A stretch of 64,000 bases of DNA from Acidobacteriota bacterium (GTDB lineage: Bacteria; Acidobacteriota; Vicinamibacteria; Vicinamibacterales; UBA2999): NCBI GenBank assembly GCA_947465645.1, contig CANIBQ010000015.1:1-64000 (forward strand), read 5' to 3'. Below the pieces are notes generated by a model. It worked only from the letters and a program-made list of their open reading frames with translations. It was not told the origin of the DNA and searched no databases. The translations under genes were made by a program, and so were the position numbers. Of the stretch, positions 16,355-25,099 are shown piece after piece. Positions within the stretch are counted from its first letter, which is position 1, and each line of letters starts with the position of its first letter.

Positions 16355-16492
16355 ATGGACACCATGATCTTCACGGTTGGCGTATGCGTCTCGCTTCTCC
16401 TCGCGGGAGGATTGACATTCACGGTTCTCGAGTTCAACCGACTCGAACGACGGGGACCGCAAGAGAAAGATGACGCCAGGTTGCCCCTGTAG
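16355..16492 (+). CDS. 45-residue single-helix membrane protein
   Basis: The ATG at 16355 follows the previous stop by 3 bp. The 45-residue product begins MDTMIFTVGVCVSLLLAGG, has one transmembrane helix that continues as LTFTVLEF, and then a charged tail (NRLERRGPQEKDD). It is too short for most gene finders, but tight spacing, strong hydrophobic pattern and shared promoter support it. It may act as a partner of the 60-residue membrane protein; nothing more can be said about function. Confidence 0.55.
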   Translation: MDTMIFTVGVCVSLLLAGGLTFTVLEFNRLERRGPQEKDDARLPL

Positions 16493-16651
16493 ACGGCTGG
16501 TCCTGGGTTGAGGTTATCTGTGCCGGCGAGTGGCGCAATCGTGACGCGAAGCGGGGGACCAGGGGGTCTGCGGCTGGAGTACCCGTCGTACCGCGTCGGG
16601 CGTCCGGGGAGGTGAAAGGGGACTGAGGCGACTCAAGAAATGGAGACGGTC

Positions 16652-16873
16652 ATGGGACACACGATCAAGCTCGCGACGCTCGGCGCCGTGGCATTCAAGG
16701 TGCTCGACGGCGTCTGGCGCGGACTGCTGATGAAGAACTTCTACCGCGACCAGCTCGCGCCGATCGTCTCGGTGGCGGCGGTTTACGGCGCCCTGTTCGG
16801 CCTCGTCGTGTACGGCGTGTATGGCTTCACGAACCCCTCAACGCTGTGGCGCCGTCACGCCCTGACACCATGA
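16652..16873 (+). pseudogene. DUF2177-like membrane protein remnant with internal deletion
   Basis: The ATG at 16652 follows a GGAG box; an ATG at 16640 is also in frame. The 73-residue product joins the beginning of a DUF2177 protein (LDGVWRGLLMKNFYRDQLAP) directly to a later segment (AAVYGALFGLVVYGVYGFTNPSTL). Intact DUF2177 proteins are about 130 residues with four helices, so roughly 50 residues in the middle and the C-terminal helix appear to be missing. The reading frame has survived, so a short product could still be made. Its end overlaps the TonB receptor start by a few bases. Confidence 0.45.
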
Positions 16874-19263
16874 CATTCCGCGGCACCTCGTTCGGTCTGC
16901 ATCCATGGGCGTCATCGGTGCTCACCGCCGCGGTGTTCGCCCTCGCCGCCCCGTCTGCGTCTGCACAGAACACCACCGGCGCCGGCGCCATCAGCGGCGT
17001 GGTGGTGAACGCGGCGGGCCAGCCCGCCGAGGGCGTGCGCGTCTGCGCCCTTGATACCGCGTCGTGTGCCACGAGCGACGCCCAGGGCGTATTTCGCATC
17101 GACGATCTGCGTGCGGGCGCGTATCGTCTGGAGATTCTGCCCCTCGCGGGCCTCCCGTTCACCAGCGATTCGGTCGACGTGCGTGCCGGGCTGGACGGCA
17201 CCGTGGAGATCACGCTGCCCAAAGCGGAGAACTTCCAGCAAACCATCACCGTGACCGCGCCGGCCTTCCGGGAGCCCGAGGAGGTGAAGAACTCGGGCTT
17301 CCTGGTGGAGCCGCGGCAGATCCTCAAGAGCGCCGCGGCCCTGCAGGACGTGTCGCGGTACGTGCAGGGCCTGCCCGGAGTCGTGATCGGCACCAACGAC
17401 TTCCGCAACGACATCATCGTCCGGGGCGGCAGCCCCCTCGAGAACCTGTTCATCGTCGACAACGTCGAGATTCCCAACATCAACGCATTCGCGAACTTCG
17501 CCTCGGCCGGCGGCACGGTGAGCCTGCTCGATGCCGAGCTCCTGCAGGATGTGACCTTCCTTACCGGCGGGTATCCGGCGCCCTACATCAACCGCACGTC
17601 GAGCGTGCTGCAGGTGACCCAGCGCGAGGGCAGCCGCAAGGCGTTCGGCGGATGGGCGACGCTCGGCTTCGCCGGCGCCGGCGCCATTCTCGAAGGGCCG
17701 ATCAACGCGGGGAAGGGATCGTGGGTGGTGTCGGCGCGGCGAAGCTTCCTGGATCTGTTTACCCAGGATGTGGGGTTCGGTGGCGTGCCGGTGGTGTACT
17801 CGTTCAACGCCAAGGCCGTGTACGACCTCACGCCCCGGGACCGCATCTGGATGGTCAACATCGCGGGCATCGACGAGATTCGGCTCGGTCTCAGCGAGTC
17901 CACCGACCTCGAAGACGAGATTGCCAACTTCGACATCCGCTACGAAGGCTGGCGCAGCGCCACGGGCTTCAACTGGCAGCGCATCTTCGGATCGCGCGGT
18001 GTCGGCCTGTTCGGCATCACCCACTCCGAGGCCAAGGTGGGCCAGCAGGTAAAGGACCTGGTGGCGCAGGACGTGCCCCCGTCTGGCGTGTCCCCCGAGG
18101 TGATCATCTCGCGGAGCCCGGTGGTCTATTTCGAGAACTCGCGCGAGGGCGAAACGACCATCAAGCATGACCTGACCGTGCACGTGCCATTCTTCGACAC
18201 GGTGCAGGCCGGTGGCAGCTTCAAGACGTTCCGCATCGACTACACGGTGGAATCGCCGTACGGCAACGACACGCCGTACTCGCCGGTGCCCGGCATCGAC
18301 CCGTTCTCCCTCGCCACGCGCTTCCGGTCGTACCAGACCGGCGCCTACCTGCAGACCTCGACGCAGATGACCCCGCGCATCAACGTCACGCTGGGCGGAC
18401 GCGTCGACCATTACGCCATCCTGTCGCAGGCCCGGTTCAGTCCGCGCGCGGGCGTGAAGGTCCGCCTCACCGATGCGCTGTCGTGGAACTCGAGCGCCGG
18501 GTCGTACTATCAGCAGCCGGCGTTCCTCTTCGTGTCGGCGTTTCCCCAGAACGCGTCGCTGGTGCCCTGGCGCGCCGACCACTACGTGACCGGTCTCGCC
18601 TGGTCCCCTACGGCCGACATGCGAGTGACGGCAGAGGCGTATCGGAAGACGTACACCGACTACCCGATCGCGACCGACGTGCCGACCGTGTCGCTGGCGA
18701 ACATCGGCGACACCTTCGACGTGCGCGAGATCCTGTTTCCACTCTCGAGCGCTGGCGAGGGATACGTCGAGGGCGTGGAGTTCTTCGTGGAGAAGCGGCT
18801 CATTTCGAAGCTCTATGGCCAGGGCAACCTGTCCTTTTCGCGCACGCGGCACGCGGGTTTCGACCGGGTGCTCAGACCCGGATCGTTCGATTATCCGTTC
18901 GTGTTCAACCTGCTTGGTGGCTATCGACTATCGCCGGCGTGGGAGCTCTCGGCCCGGCTCTCGTTTCTCTCGGGCCGGCCGTTCACGCCCTACGACCAGG
19001 CCGTGTCCACGGCCCAGCGGCGCGGCGTGTACGACCTCACGCGCGTCAACGCCGAACGAGCGCCTGACTACGGCCGGGTCGACATACGCGTCGACCGTAC
19101 CGTTACCGTGGGCGGGCAGCCGCTCAACGTGTTCCTTGGTGTGCAGAACGTGACCAACCGCCGCAACTTCGCCGGCTACAGCTGGAACCGCCGTACCAAC
19201 AGCCAGCAGTTCGGTGAGCAGCAGGGCATCTTCCCGATTCTCGGGTTCGACTGGCGGTTCTAG
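16870..19263 (+). CDS. TonB-dependent receptor with N-terminal carboxypeptidase-regulatory domain
   Basis: The ATG at 16870 starts a signal peptide (VLTAAVFALAAPSASAQ); the frame is open slightly further upstream, to 16846. The 797-residue protein has a CarboxypepD_reg-like beta sandwich (AISGVVVNAAGQPAEGVRV to about residue 110), a plug domain (SRYVQGLPGVVIGTNDFRND, IIVRGGSPLENLFIVDNVEIP) and a 22-strand barrel ending in FPILGFDWRF with the C-terminal aromatic needed for outer membrane insertion. This is the acidobacterial Oar-like layout. The ligand is unknown. It is followed within 6 bp by the SDR gene. Confidence 0.88.
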   Translation: MTFRGTSFGLHPWASSVLTAAVFALAAPSASAQNTTGAGAISGVVVNAAGQPAEGVRVCALDTASCATSDAQGVFRIDDLRAGAYRLEILPLAGLPFTSDSVDVRAGLDGTVEITLPKAENFQQTITVTAPAFREPEEVKNSGFLVEPRQILKSAAALQDVSRYVQGLPGVVIGTNDFRNDIIVRGGSPLENLFIVDNVEIPNINAFANFASAGGTVSLLDAELLQDVTFLTGGYPAPYINRTSSVLQVTQREGSRKAFGGWATLGFAGAGAILEGPINAGKGSWVVSARRSFLDLFTQDVGFGGVPVVYSFNAKAVYDLTPRDRIWMVNIAGIDEIRLGLSESTDLEDEIANFDIRYEGWRSATGFNWQRIFGSRGVGLFGITHSEAKVGQQVKDLVAQDVPPSGVSPEVIISRSPVVYFENSREGETTIKHDLTVHVPFFDTVQAGGSFKTFRIDYTVESPYGNDTPYSPVPGIDPFSLATRFRSYQTGAYLQTSTQMTPRINVTLGGRVDHYAILSQARFSPRAGVKVRLTDALSWNSSAGSYYQQPAFLFVSAFPQNASLVPWRADHYVTGLAWSPTADMRVTAEAYRKTYTDYPIATDVPTVSLANIGDTFDVREILFPLSSAGEGYVEGVEFFVEKRLISKLYGQGNLSFSRTRHAGFDRVLRPGSFDYPFVFNLLGGYRLSPAWELSARLSFLSGRPFTPYDQAVSTAQRRGVYDLTRVNAERAPDYGRVDIRVDRTVTVGGQPLNVFLGVQNVTNRRNFAGYSWNRRTNSQQFGEQQGIFPILGFDWRF

Positions 19264-19268
19264 GAACG

Positions 19269-20810
19269 ATGTCCCAGATCTTCACCGGAGCAGGCGCCGC
19301 CGGCAGAGATCCCGTGTCGGCTGATCCGGCTGCGGACGCCCCACTCGTGCTCGTCACCGGCGCGACCGGCTACATCGGGGGACGGCTGGTGCCCGTCCTC
19401 GAAGGCGCCGGCCTCCGACTTCGCTGTCTTGCCCGTCGCCCGGCCGCGCTCGCGTCGCGCGTGTCGCCGACAACGGAAGTGGTCGCAGGGGATCTCCTCG
19501 ATCCGGTATCGCTCGATCGCGCCCTTGCCGGAGTCGACGTAGCCTATTACCTCGTGCACTCCATGGGCGCACACGGCGACTACCTCGAAAAAGATCGCGA
19601 GGCCGCCCGCAACTTTGGCGACGCGGCTCGGCGGGCGGGGGTTCGGCGAATCGTGTACCTCGGCGGCCTCGCAACAGACGACGATGCGCTCAGCAAACAT
19701 CTCAAGAGCCGGATCGAGACGGGCGAGGTACTGCGAGCCAGCGGGGTGCCGGTCGTGGAGTTCCGCGCGTCTGTCGTCATCGGATCGGGCAGCCTCTCGT
19801 TCGAGCTCATCCGCGCGCTCGTCGAGCGTCTGCCGGTCATGATCTGTCCGCGGTGGGTGTCGACTCTGGCGCAGCCAATCGGCATCGACGACGTGCTCGC
19901 ATATCTGGCATCCGCGCCCGACCTTCCCGACGGCGAAAGCCGCACGTTCGAAATAGGCGGTGCCGATCAAGCGAGTTACGGCGACGTGATGCGCGAGTAC
20001 GCCCGACAGCGTGAGTTGAAGCGCGTGATGATCTCGGTTCCGTTGCTGACCCCTCGGTTGTCGAGCCTGTGGCTGGGGCTGGTGACGCCCGTCTACGCTC
20101 GGGTCGGGCGCGAGCTGATTGCGGGATTGAAGAATCGGTCCATCGTCACCGATCCCGCCGCGCTGGCGGCCTTCCCGATCAGGCCGGTCGGTTTGCGCGA
20201 AGCGATCGGTCGCGCCATTCGCTACGAGAATCGAGCGTTCGCGCTGACGCGCTGGTCGGATGCGCGCTCCTCAGGAGGCACCCCGCCGTCGCCGGCCGAC
20301 GCGCGATTCGGTGGCAGGCTGGTCGACCGACGCCAGATCCATGTGGCAGTCGATGCGGACCACGCGTTTGTTCCCATCGCGAGGATTGGGGGCGCGCGCG
20401 GCTGGTATTTCGCCACGTGGCTGTGGCGGGTACGGGGCGCAGTCGACCTGTTGATGGGCGGAGTGGGAATGCGTCGCGGGCGGCGCGATCCCGAAGCGCC
20501 GGCCGTCGGAGACACCCTCGACTTCTGGCGGGTCGAGGCCTACGAACCCGGACGACGACTGAGGCTCGCCGCAGAAATGCGGGTGCCTGGACGCGCGTGG
20601 CTCGAGTTCGAAGTCGTGCCGAGTGCCGACGGGGCCGACATCCACCAGACCGCCGTGTTCGAACCGGTCGGATTGTCCGGGCTGCTCTACTGGTATGTCC
20701 TTTCACCGGTTCACACCCTGATATTCGGAGGCTTGCTGCGCGCGATCGGCCGGCGCGCGGTCGAGGGGAATGCCGATCGTCATCGGACCGGAGCGGGGAT
20801 CCCGTTGTGA
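19269..20810 (+). CDS. NAD(P)-binding SDR protein fused to DUF2867
   Basis: The 513-residue protein starts with an extended SDR/NmrA-like Rossmann domain: VLVTGATGYIGGRLVPVLE carries the GxxGxxG loop, and DVAYYLVHSMGAHGDYLEKD is family typical. From about residue 330 a DUF2867 domain follows (WYFATWLWRVRGAVDLLMGG to the C-terminal membrane-like YWYVLSPVHTLIFGG). Such proteins occur in light or singlet-oxygen responsive clusters with DUF1295 and DUF2878 genes and are suspected of modifying lipids or isoprenoids. The stop overlaps the GTG start of the SpoIIE phosphatase gene. Confidence 0.82.
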   Translation: MSQIFTGAGAAGRDPVSADPAADAPLVLVTGATGYIGGRLVPVLEGAGLRLRCLARRPAALASRVSPTTEVVAGDLLDPVSLDRALAGVDVAYYLVHSMGAHGDYLEKDREAARNFGDAARRAGVRRIVYLGGLATDDDALSKHLKSRIETGEVLRASGVPVVEFRASVVIGSGSLSFELIRALVERLPVMICPRWVSTLAQPIGIDDVLAYLASAPDLPDGESRTFEIGGADQASYGDVMREYARQRELKRVMISVPLLTPRLSSLWLGLVTPVYARVGRELIAGLKNRSIVTDPAALAAFPIRPVGLREAIGRAIRYENRAFALTRWSDARSSGGTPPSPADARFGGRLVDRRQIHVAVDADHAFVPIARIGGARGWYFATWLWRVRGAVDLLMGGVGMRRGRRDPEAPAVGDTLDFWRVEAYEPGRRLRLAAEMRVPGRAWLEFEVVPSADGADIHQTAVFEPVGLSGLLYWYVLSPVHTLIFGGLLRAIGRRAVEGNADRHRTGAGIPL

Positions 20811-21655
20811 TCGCTTCTGAATCGAATCCTGCGCCGCCAACGGTGTTCGCTTGCGGCGAAGTGAGAGGTGGCAACGGGACGATCCATGCGCACGTGGCGC
20901 TGCCGGGGCTGCGCGGCGTGCTGTACTCACGCCCGTGCGCTGGCGCGACCGGAGGTGACATCCACTACTTGTCGGTGTGCGGGTCAGGCCTGATAGCCCG
21001 GGTCTGCCTGGCTGATGTGGCAGGACATGGCTCGGCTGTGGCCGTCATCGGCACCGAGATGCACGCCCATCTCCGGCGCAGTGTGGACGTCATCGACGGA
21101 CGAAAAGTCCTGGGCCGGCTTAATCGGCGCCTCAATGAGAGGGGCGCGGGCGTGATGACGACGGCGGTCCTGGCCACCTACTACCCGCCGCGCCGGCAGC
21201 TCACGGTGAGCTACGCCGGCCATCCCACGGGCTGGCTCTTTCGGGCGGACACCGGCGCATGGACACCGCTCTGCGAGCCAGTACCGCCGCCTCAGAAACC
21301 CGGCTTCGTCGATCTACCGATGGGCATCGGGTTCACGCCGACCTACAGCCAGCACCGCTTCCGGGTATCTCCCGGCGACCGCATGCTGCTTTTCACCGAC
21401 GGCGTGCTCGAGACCACATCGCCTGACGACACTCCGTTTGACACTCGCGGGATCGAGACCTTGCTCAATAGTGAAACCGGCAGCTGCGAGGACCTTGCGC
21501 GCCGCCTCCTGGCGGCCCTCCACAGCCATGCGGCGTCCGACGAACTGGCACACGACGACGTGACGTTTCTGCTCGCGGAATTCGTCGAAGGCCCTCCGGG
21601 GCCCGCCTTGTGGCATGTTCTCAAGCATCGGCTGTTGCGCCAGGAGCGGCGGTGA
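20807..21655 (+). CDS. SpoIIE-type PP2C serine phosphatase
   Basis: The start is the GTG at 20807, which overlaps the previous TGA (GTGA). The 282-residue product is a bare PPM phosphatase domain without sensor domain: VCLADVAGHGSAVAV carries the metal-binding Asp and Gly, LLFTDGVLETTSPDD the second Asp, and ELAHDDVTFLLAEF the third. Proteins like this dephosphorylate anti-anti-sigma factors (partner switching) or other serine phosphoproteins. Translational coupling to the SDR gene suggests it regulates, or is regulated with, that pathway. No RsbW/RsbV partner is visible in the window. Confidence 0.85.
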   Translation: MIASESNPAPPTVFACGEVRGGNGTIHAHVALPGLRGVLYSRPCAGATGGDIHYLSVCGSGLIARVCLADVAGHGSAVAVIGTEMHAHLRRSVDVIDGRKVLGRLNRRLNERGAGVMTTAVLATYYPPRRQLTVSYAGHPTGWLFRADTGAWTPLCEPVPPPQKPGFVDLPMGIGFTPTYSQHRFRVSPGDRMLLFTDGVLETTSPDDTPFDTRGIETLLNSETGSCEDLARRLLAALHSHAASDELAHDDVTFLLAEFVEGPPGPALWHVLKHRLLRQERR

Positions 21656-21746
21656 CGCGCCTCCGGAGAAGCTCCTGGGGGCGGCACCACCGTGGCGAGC
21701 GGATCGAGGCGCGCCGCGGGATGGCCAGGCGCGCGGTGTCACGATC

Positions 21747-22535
21747 GTGACCGGTATCACGGCGGCACTCGTCGGCCTTGGGACGATCCTCGCTGCCGCG
21801 ACCCTCGTGTGGATGATCGGCGTGAGGCTGCGCGATGCGGGTATCGCGGATATCTTCTGGGGCCTCGGCTTCGTGCTGCTGGTGTGGTTGTACTGCTTCC
21901 TGTCACCGACGCTGACACCGCGGTCCTGGCTGGTCGCGGTGCTGATCACGCTGTGGGGCGCGCGTCTTTCCTGGCACATCTTTCGCCGTAATCATGGCAG
22001 CGGGGAGGACCCGCGCTACCAGGCGATGCGCGCCTCGCATGGCCCCGCCTTCTGGTGGCGCAGCCTGTTCACCGTCTTCTGGCTGCAGGGCGCCATCCTC
22101 TGGTTCGTCGGCCTCCCGCTCCTCGTCGCGGTGCGCGCCGCTCAGCCCTCTGCCCTCACCGCGGTCGATGGCCTCGGCGTGTTCCTGTTCGCGGTCGGGT
22201 TCGGCTTCGAGAGCGTTGGCGACCATCAACTCGAGCGCTTCAGGGCCGAGCCGTCCAATCGAGGCAACGTGCTCGACACCGGGCTGTGGCGCTACACCCG
22301 GCATCCGAACTATTTCGGAGACGCGACGATGTGGTGGGGCATGTATGCCTTCGCCGCCTCGACACCGGCTGGATGGCTCACTGTGCTGAGCCCCGCCCTG
22401 ATGACGGTGCTGTTGATGCGAGTGTCCGGGGTGACGCTGCTCGAGGACGGTCTGAAAGCCTCCAAGCCCGGCTACCGGACGTACATCGCCCGCACGCCGG
22501 CGTTCTTTCCCTGGTTTCCGCGCGGTCCGAAGTGA
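21747..22535 (+). CDS. DUF1295 family membrane protein (steroid 5-alpha-reductase-like)
   Basis: The start is uncertain; the GTG at 21747 is used because family homology begins there, whereas the frame from 21615 overlaps the phosphatase gene. The 262-residue protein has about six to seven helices and the signature LWRYTRHPNYFGDATMWWG, shared with isoprenylcysteine methyltransferases and steroid reductases, plus SKPGYRTYIARTPAFFPWFP at the end. Members are NADPH-dependent reductases or methyltransferase-like enzymes of lipids, mostly uncharacterised. Its stop overlaps the next gene (GTGA). Confidence 0.83.
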   Translation: MTGITAALVGLGTILAAATLVWMIGVRLRDAGIADIFWGLGFVLLVWLYCFLSPTLTPRSWLVAVLITLWGARLSWHIFRRNHGSGEDPRYQAMRASHGPAFWWRSLFTVFWLQGAILWFVGLPLLVAVRAAQPSALTAVDGLGVFLFAVGFGFESVGDHQLERFRAEPSNRGNVLDTGLWRYTRHPNYFGDATMWWGMYAFAASTPAGWLTVLSPALMTVLLMRVSGVTLLEDGLKASKPGYRTYIARTPAFFPWFPRGPK

Positions 22536-23149
22536 GAAAGGTGCGGCACACCCAACTGATCAACTACGCGATCTACCAGATTGGATGGGTCGCCTGCGTG
22601 CTCGGCGCAGCGTGGCAGCGTCCGTGGACCGGATTCGTGATTGCGATGATCCTGGTCGGCGTGCATCTGGCGCTGTCTGAGGAACGCTCCCTCGAAGTCG
22701 GGATCGTGGTTCTGGCCAGCGCCGTTGGAGCAGTCGTCGAGATGATTCAGATCGCAGCGGGCACGTACCGCTTCACCTCGGGGATGCTGACCGACGCGCT
22801 GCCGCCGCCCTGGCTGCTGGCCATGTGGGCACAGTTTGCGACGACGTTTCGTTTCAGTTTGCGCAGCGTGATCAGCCGGCCGGTGCTCGCGATGCTGTTT
22901 GGCGCCGCCGGCGGTCCGATCGCCTTTCTCGCGGGCGAGGGGCTAGGGGCGGTCACCCTGCTGCCGCCGCTCGGGTACGGTTTGCTCCGCCTTTCGATCA
23001 GCTGGGCGATTGCCCTGGCGGTCTTCTCCGTTGTCGTGCGCCGGGTCTCACCGGAACCGGGCGCGCGCTACGTGGCAATGCGTAGGAACTGCAGACGGGA
23101 TGCTCAACAGCGCGCTCATGCCCTGTGTTGTCGGTCGCCTGAGGTGTGA
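22532..23149 (+). CDS. DUF2878 family membrane protein
   Basis: The GTG at 22532 overlaps the DUF1295 stop. The 205-residue protein contains about five helices and the DUF2878 pattern: YAIYQIGWVACVLGAA at the N-terminus, LAMWAQFATTFRFSLR in the middle and GPIAFLAGEGLGAVTLLPP near the end. Its function is unknown, but it co-occurs with DUF1295, SDR and cyclopropane-fatty-acid-synthase-like genes in photo-oxidative stress clusters of Proteobacteria. The last 30 residues (RRNCRRDAQQRAHALCC) look non-conserved, so the C-terminus may be extended by a mutated stop. Confidence 0.78.
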   Translation: MRKVRHTQLINYAIYQIGWVACVLGAAWQRPWTGFVIAMILVGVHLALSEERSLEVGIVVLASAVGAVVEMIQIAAGTYRFTSGMLTDALPPPWLLAMWAQFATTFRFSLRSVISRPVLAMLFGAAGGPIAFLAGEGLGAVTLLPPLGYGLLRLSISWAIALAVFSVVVRRVSPEPGARYVAMRRNCRRDAQQRAHALCCRSPEV

Positions 23150-23616
23150 CGATGCGCCGCATCACGTTTGTCGCAACCACGCGCCTTCCCGCCTCAGCCG
23201 ACGCCGTATTCGATTGGCATGAAGCCCCCGGTGCATTCGAACGCTTGACGCCACCGTGGGAACGCGTGCGGGTGGTGCGGCACGAGGGCGGGATTCGTGA
23301 CGGTGCTCGGGTCTCGCTGCGCGTGGGCCCGGCCCCCTTCTCGCTGCGGTGGGACCTGGAGCATCGGGACTACCAGCACGGCCGCTCGTTCACGGACCTG
23401 CAGGTCGCGGGTCCATTTCGGTACTGGAAGCACGTGCACCGGATGATCCCTCGGGGACCACGTTCCTCGGTACTGGAAGACGCGATCGAATACGAGCTGC
23501 CGTTCGGCGCGATCGGATGGCTGGTCGGCCGGCGCTTCGTCCAACGAAAACTGACGCGGCTATTTGCCTTCCGTCACGCGGTCACCCGGCAGGCGTTCGA
23601 ACGCCAGCGCGCGTAG
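23146..23616 (+). CDS. SRPBCC family ligand-binding protein
   Basis: The 156-residue protein is a START-like SRPBCC domain: TTRLPASADAVFDWHEAPGAFERLTPPWE is the typical beginning, and LEDAIEYELPFGAIGWLVG precedes the long C-terminal helix (RRFVQRKLTRLFAFRHA). The GTG at 23146 overlaps the previous TGA; an ATG at 23152 is an alternative. Members bind hydrophobic ligands, and this type is often linked to SDR proteins of the TIGR01777 group. It ends the coupled operon that begins with the SDR gene. Confidence 0.85.
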   Translation: MTMRRITFVATTRLPASADAVFDWHEAPGAFERLTPPWERVRVVRHEGGIRDGARVSLRVGPAPFSLRWDLEHRDYQHGRSFTDLQVAGPFRYWKHVHRMIPRGPRSSVLEDAIEYELPFGAIGWLVGRRFVQRKLTRLFAFRHAVTRQAFERQRA

Positions 23617-23724
23617 TGTCCCGCTTGCGCCGGTCGCGCGCGACGACTAGATCGGCTCCGATTTGGGTGCGCGCTTCGCAACCCGCCGGCTGGCGGTAGA
23701 CTGCGAGCCAGGAGGCACGAGCCC

Positions 23725-24093
23725 ATGCCACACGTCGTCGTTGAACAGGCCGGTCCGCTCGAGGTGGTGTTTGCTGCGCTGGATCCCTTCGTCGTGACGG
23801 ATGGCAATCTGATCCTGCGGATCACCGATGTCTTTCTCAACCGGCGTGGAACGATGATGTTGCTCGAAGCCGTCGTCGTCGATAAACCCCGATCACAAAC
23901 TTTCTTCGTCCAGCTCTCCCAGAAAGATCAGGCGATCACCGTGCGTCTGCTGCCGGCCACCGATCCCGAGGACAAGACGCCGGCGGTGAAGGGCCTCATG
24001 GCGCTCGTCGCGCGGCGCATTCGCCAGATCGTGCCGCAGAGCCGTTATGGAAAGACCAACCTCCAGGACTTCCTGACCGAGCCCGATGCGTGA
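23725..24093 (+). CDS. Hypothetical protein
   Basis: This 122-residue protein has an AGGAGG ribosome binding site eight bases before the ATG at 23725. It begins with beta strands (MPHVVVEQAGPLEVVFAAL, LILRITDVFLNRRGTMMLLEAVVVD) and ends with a helix that contains VKGLMALVARRIRQIVP. No catalytic motif or membrane helix is seen. The good start signals and normal codon pattern support a real gene. I do not recognise the family. Confidence 0.65.
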   Translation: MPHVVVEQAGPLEVVFAALDPFVVTDGNLILRITDVFLNRRGTMMLLEAVVVDKPRSQTFFVQLSQKDQAITVRLLPATDPEDKTPAVKGLMALVARRIRQIVPQSRYGKTNLQDFLTEPDA

Positions 24094-24334
24094 AGACGCC
24101 GAGCGAGACGGGGCGCGCCGACCTTACTCCACGGAGATCTTGGTCCCCTGCCGGTGAGGCTCGCTCCTCGCCGCCGGGCGCGATGCGCGGCAATGCCGGG
24201 GCGTGAGCATCGCTGTGACCGGCGACGCCGCAACGGGCGAAGTAACAGCGGGTGAGCGCTAATCTCGGGCCCTTCAATGCGTGACAGGGACAATCGCTTT
24301 CGCACAATCCCTTCCCAGCCGTATCCTCGCAGGA
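24094..24334. other. Intergenic spacer left of the tRNA-Ser fragment
   Basis: No gene or RNA is visible here. The right end (GCCGTATCCT near 24319-24328) aligns loosely with the region just upstream of the intact tRNA-Ser (GCCGTATACT), so it may be the old tRNA promoter. Confidence 0.35.
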
Positions 24335-24375
24335 CTGGTGAGGTGGCTGAGTGGCCGGAAGCGGCGGTTTGCTAA
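24335..24375 (+). repeat. Partial tRNA-Ser copy, putative left attachment site
   Basis: This 41-bp sequence matches 27374-27414 at 40 of 41 positions in the same orientation. It covers the 5' half of tRNA-Ser(GCT), from the base before the acceptor stem through the anticodon loop, and then diverges abruptly. It is the left boundary of a 3-kb segment rich in toxin-antitoxin genes. The break in the anticodon loop fits tyrosine-recombinase crossover positions at tRNA genes. Confidence 0.7.
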
Positions 24376-24509
24376 GGCTGCCAGGAATCACAAAATGGGA
24401 ACTTGGTTGGCCTTGGCTGGCGGATGACCGGCCTCGGTCCGCGTTTGGGCACATTGGAGACGATGCCAATGTGTGCCTTGCGGGCACACGTCGTGCTACG
24501 CTGGTAGCC

Positions 24510-24803
24510 GTGAAATTGTTCGGCTGGGACGACGCGAAGAACGCGAAGCTCAGAGCGGAACGCGGCATCGGCTTCGAGGACATCGTCTTCCACATCGAAC
24601 GAGGCGATCTACTCGACACGGTGGACCACCCGCACCACGACCGTTATGCCGGCCAGCGTATGTTTGTCGTCCGACGGGAGGACTATGTGTACCTGGTGCC
24701 GTTTGTCGAGGACGAGCACACCGTGTTCCTGAAGACAATCATTCCGAGCCGAAAGGCCACGAAGCAGTACCTCGATAGGGAGTCCGACGACCATGAAGCT
24801 TGA
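24510..24803 (+). CDS. brnT: BrnT family ribonuclease toxin
   Basis: The GTG at 24510 is used because BrnT homology begins with VKLFGWDDAKNAKLRAERGI; the frame is open further upstream to 24351 but without homology. The 97-residue product has the BrnT features: the WDDAKN start, GIGFEDIVFHIE, the HDRYAGQRMFVV strand and the end segment with IIPSRKATKQY. BrnT is a RelE-fold ribonuclease that arrests translation, neutralised by a downstream antitoxin. The antitoxin ATG lies inside the last codons (11-bp overlap), as usual for this toxin-first operon type. Confidence 0.87.
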   Translation: MKLFGWDDAKNAKLRAERGIGFEDIVFHIERGDLLDTVDHPHHDRYAGQRMFVVRREDYVYLVPFVEDEHTVFLKTIIPSRKATKQYLDRESDDHEA

Positions 24804-25059
24804 TGCTGACGAAAAGCAGTTGCTTGAGTCTTTCGAGCGCGGTGAATGGAAGTCCACCGGCGGCGGGAAGCGCGAACGCGTGCGCTACGCGCGCTACGCG
24901 AAGGCCACGTTCAAGAAAGACCGACGGTTGAACATTCGCCTGTCGAGCAAGGATCTGGAGGCGATTCAGAAGCGAGCGCTTGCGGAAGGCCTGCCGTATC
25001 AGACGCTGATCGCAAGCCTGCTGCACAAGTACGCGTCAGGCCGACTGAAGGAGGTGTGA
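24793..25059 (+). CDS. CopG/ribbon-helix-helix type antitoxin paired with BrnT
   Basis: The 88-residue protein has an acidic N-terminal part (MKLDADEKQLLESFERGEW), a linker of Arg/Tyr residues and a C-terminal ribbon-helix-helix-like DNA-binding segment (RRLNIRLSSKDLEAIQKRAL followed by EGLPYQTLIASLLHKYASG). This is a CopG-type antitoxin that follows BrnT toxins and differs from classical BrnA, which has a BrnA_antitoxin domain. It should bind the toxin and repress the operon. It overlaps brnT by 11 bp. Confidence 0.82.
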   Translation: MKLDADEKQLLESFERGEWKSTGGGKRERVRYARYAKATFKKDRRLNIRLSSKDLEAIQKRALAEGLPYQTLIASLLHKYASGRLKEV

Positions 25060-25099
25060 GGGAAGGCCGGTCGTTCGAAGCAAATTCACGTTCAAACCG

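Noticed and set aside
16912..18852. 646-residue reverse ORF opposite the TonB receptor
   Set aside because: It is an antisense frame of a high-GC gene with His/Arg/Gly-rich composition and no domain; the forward receptor is complete.
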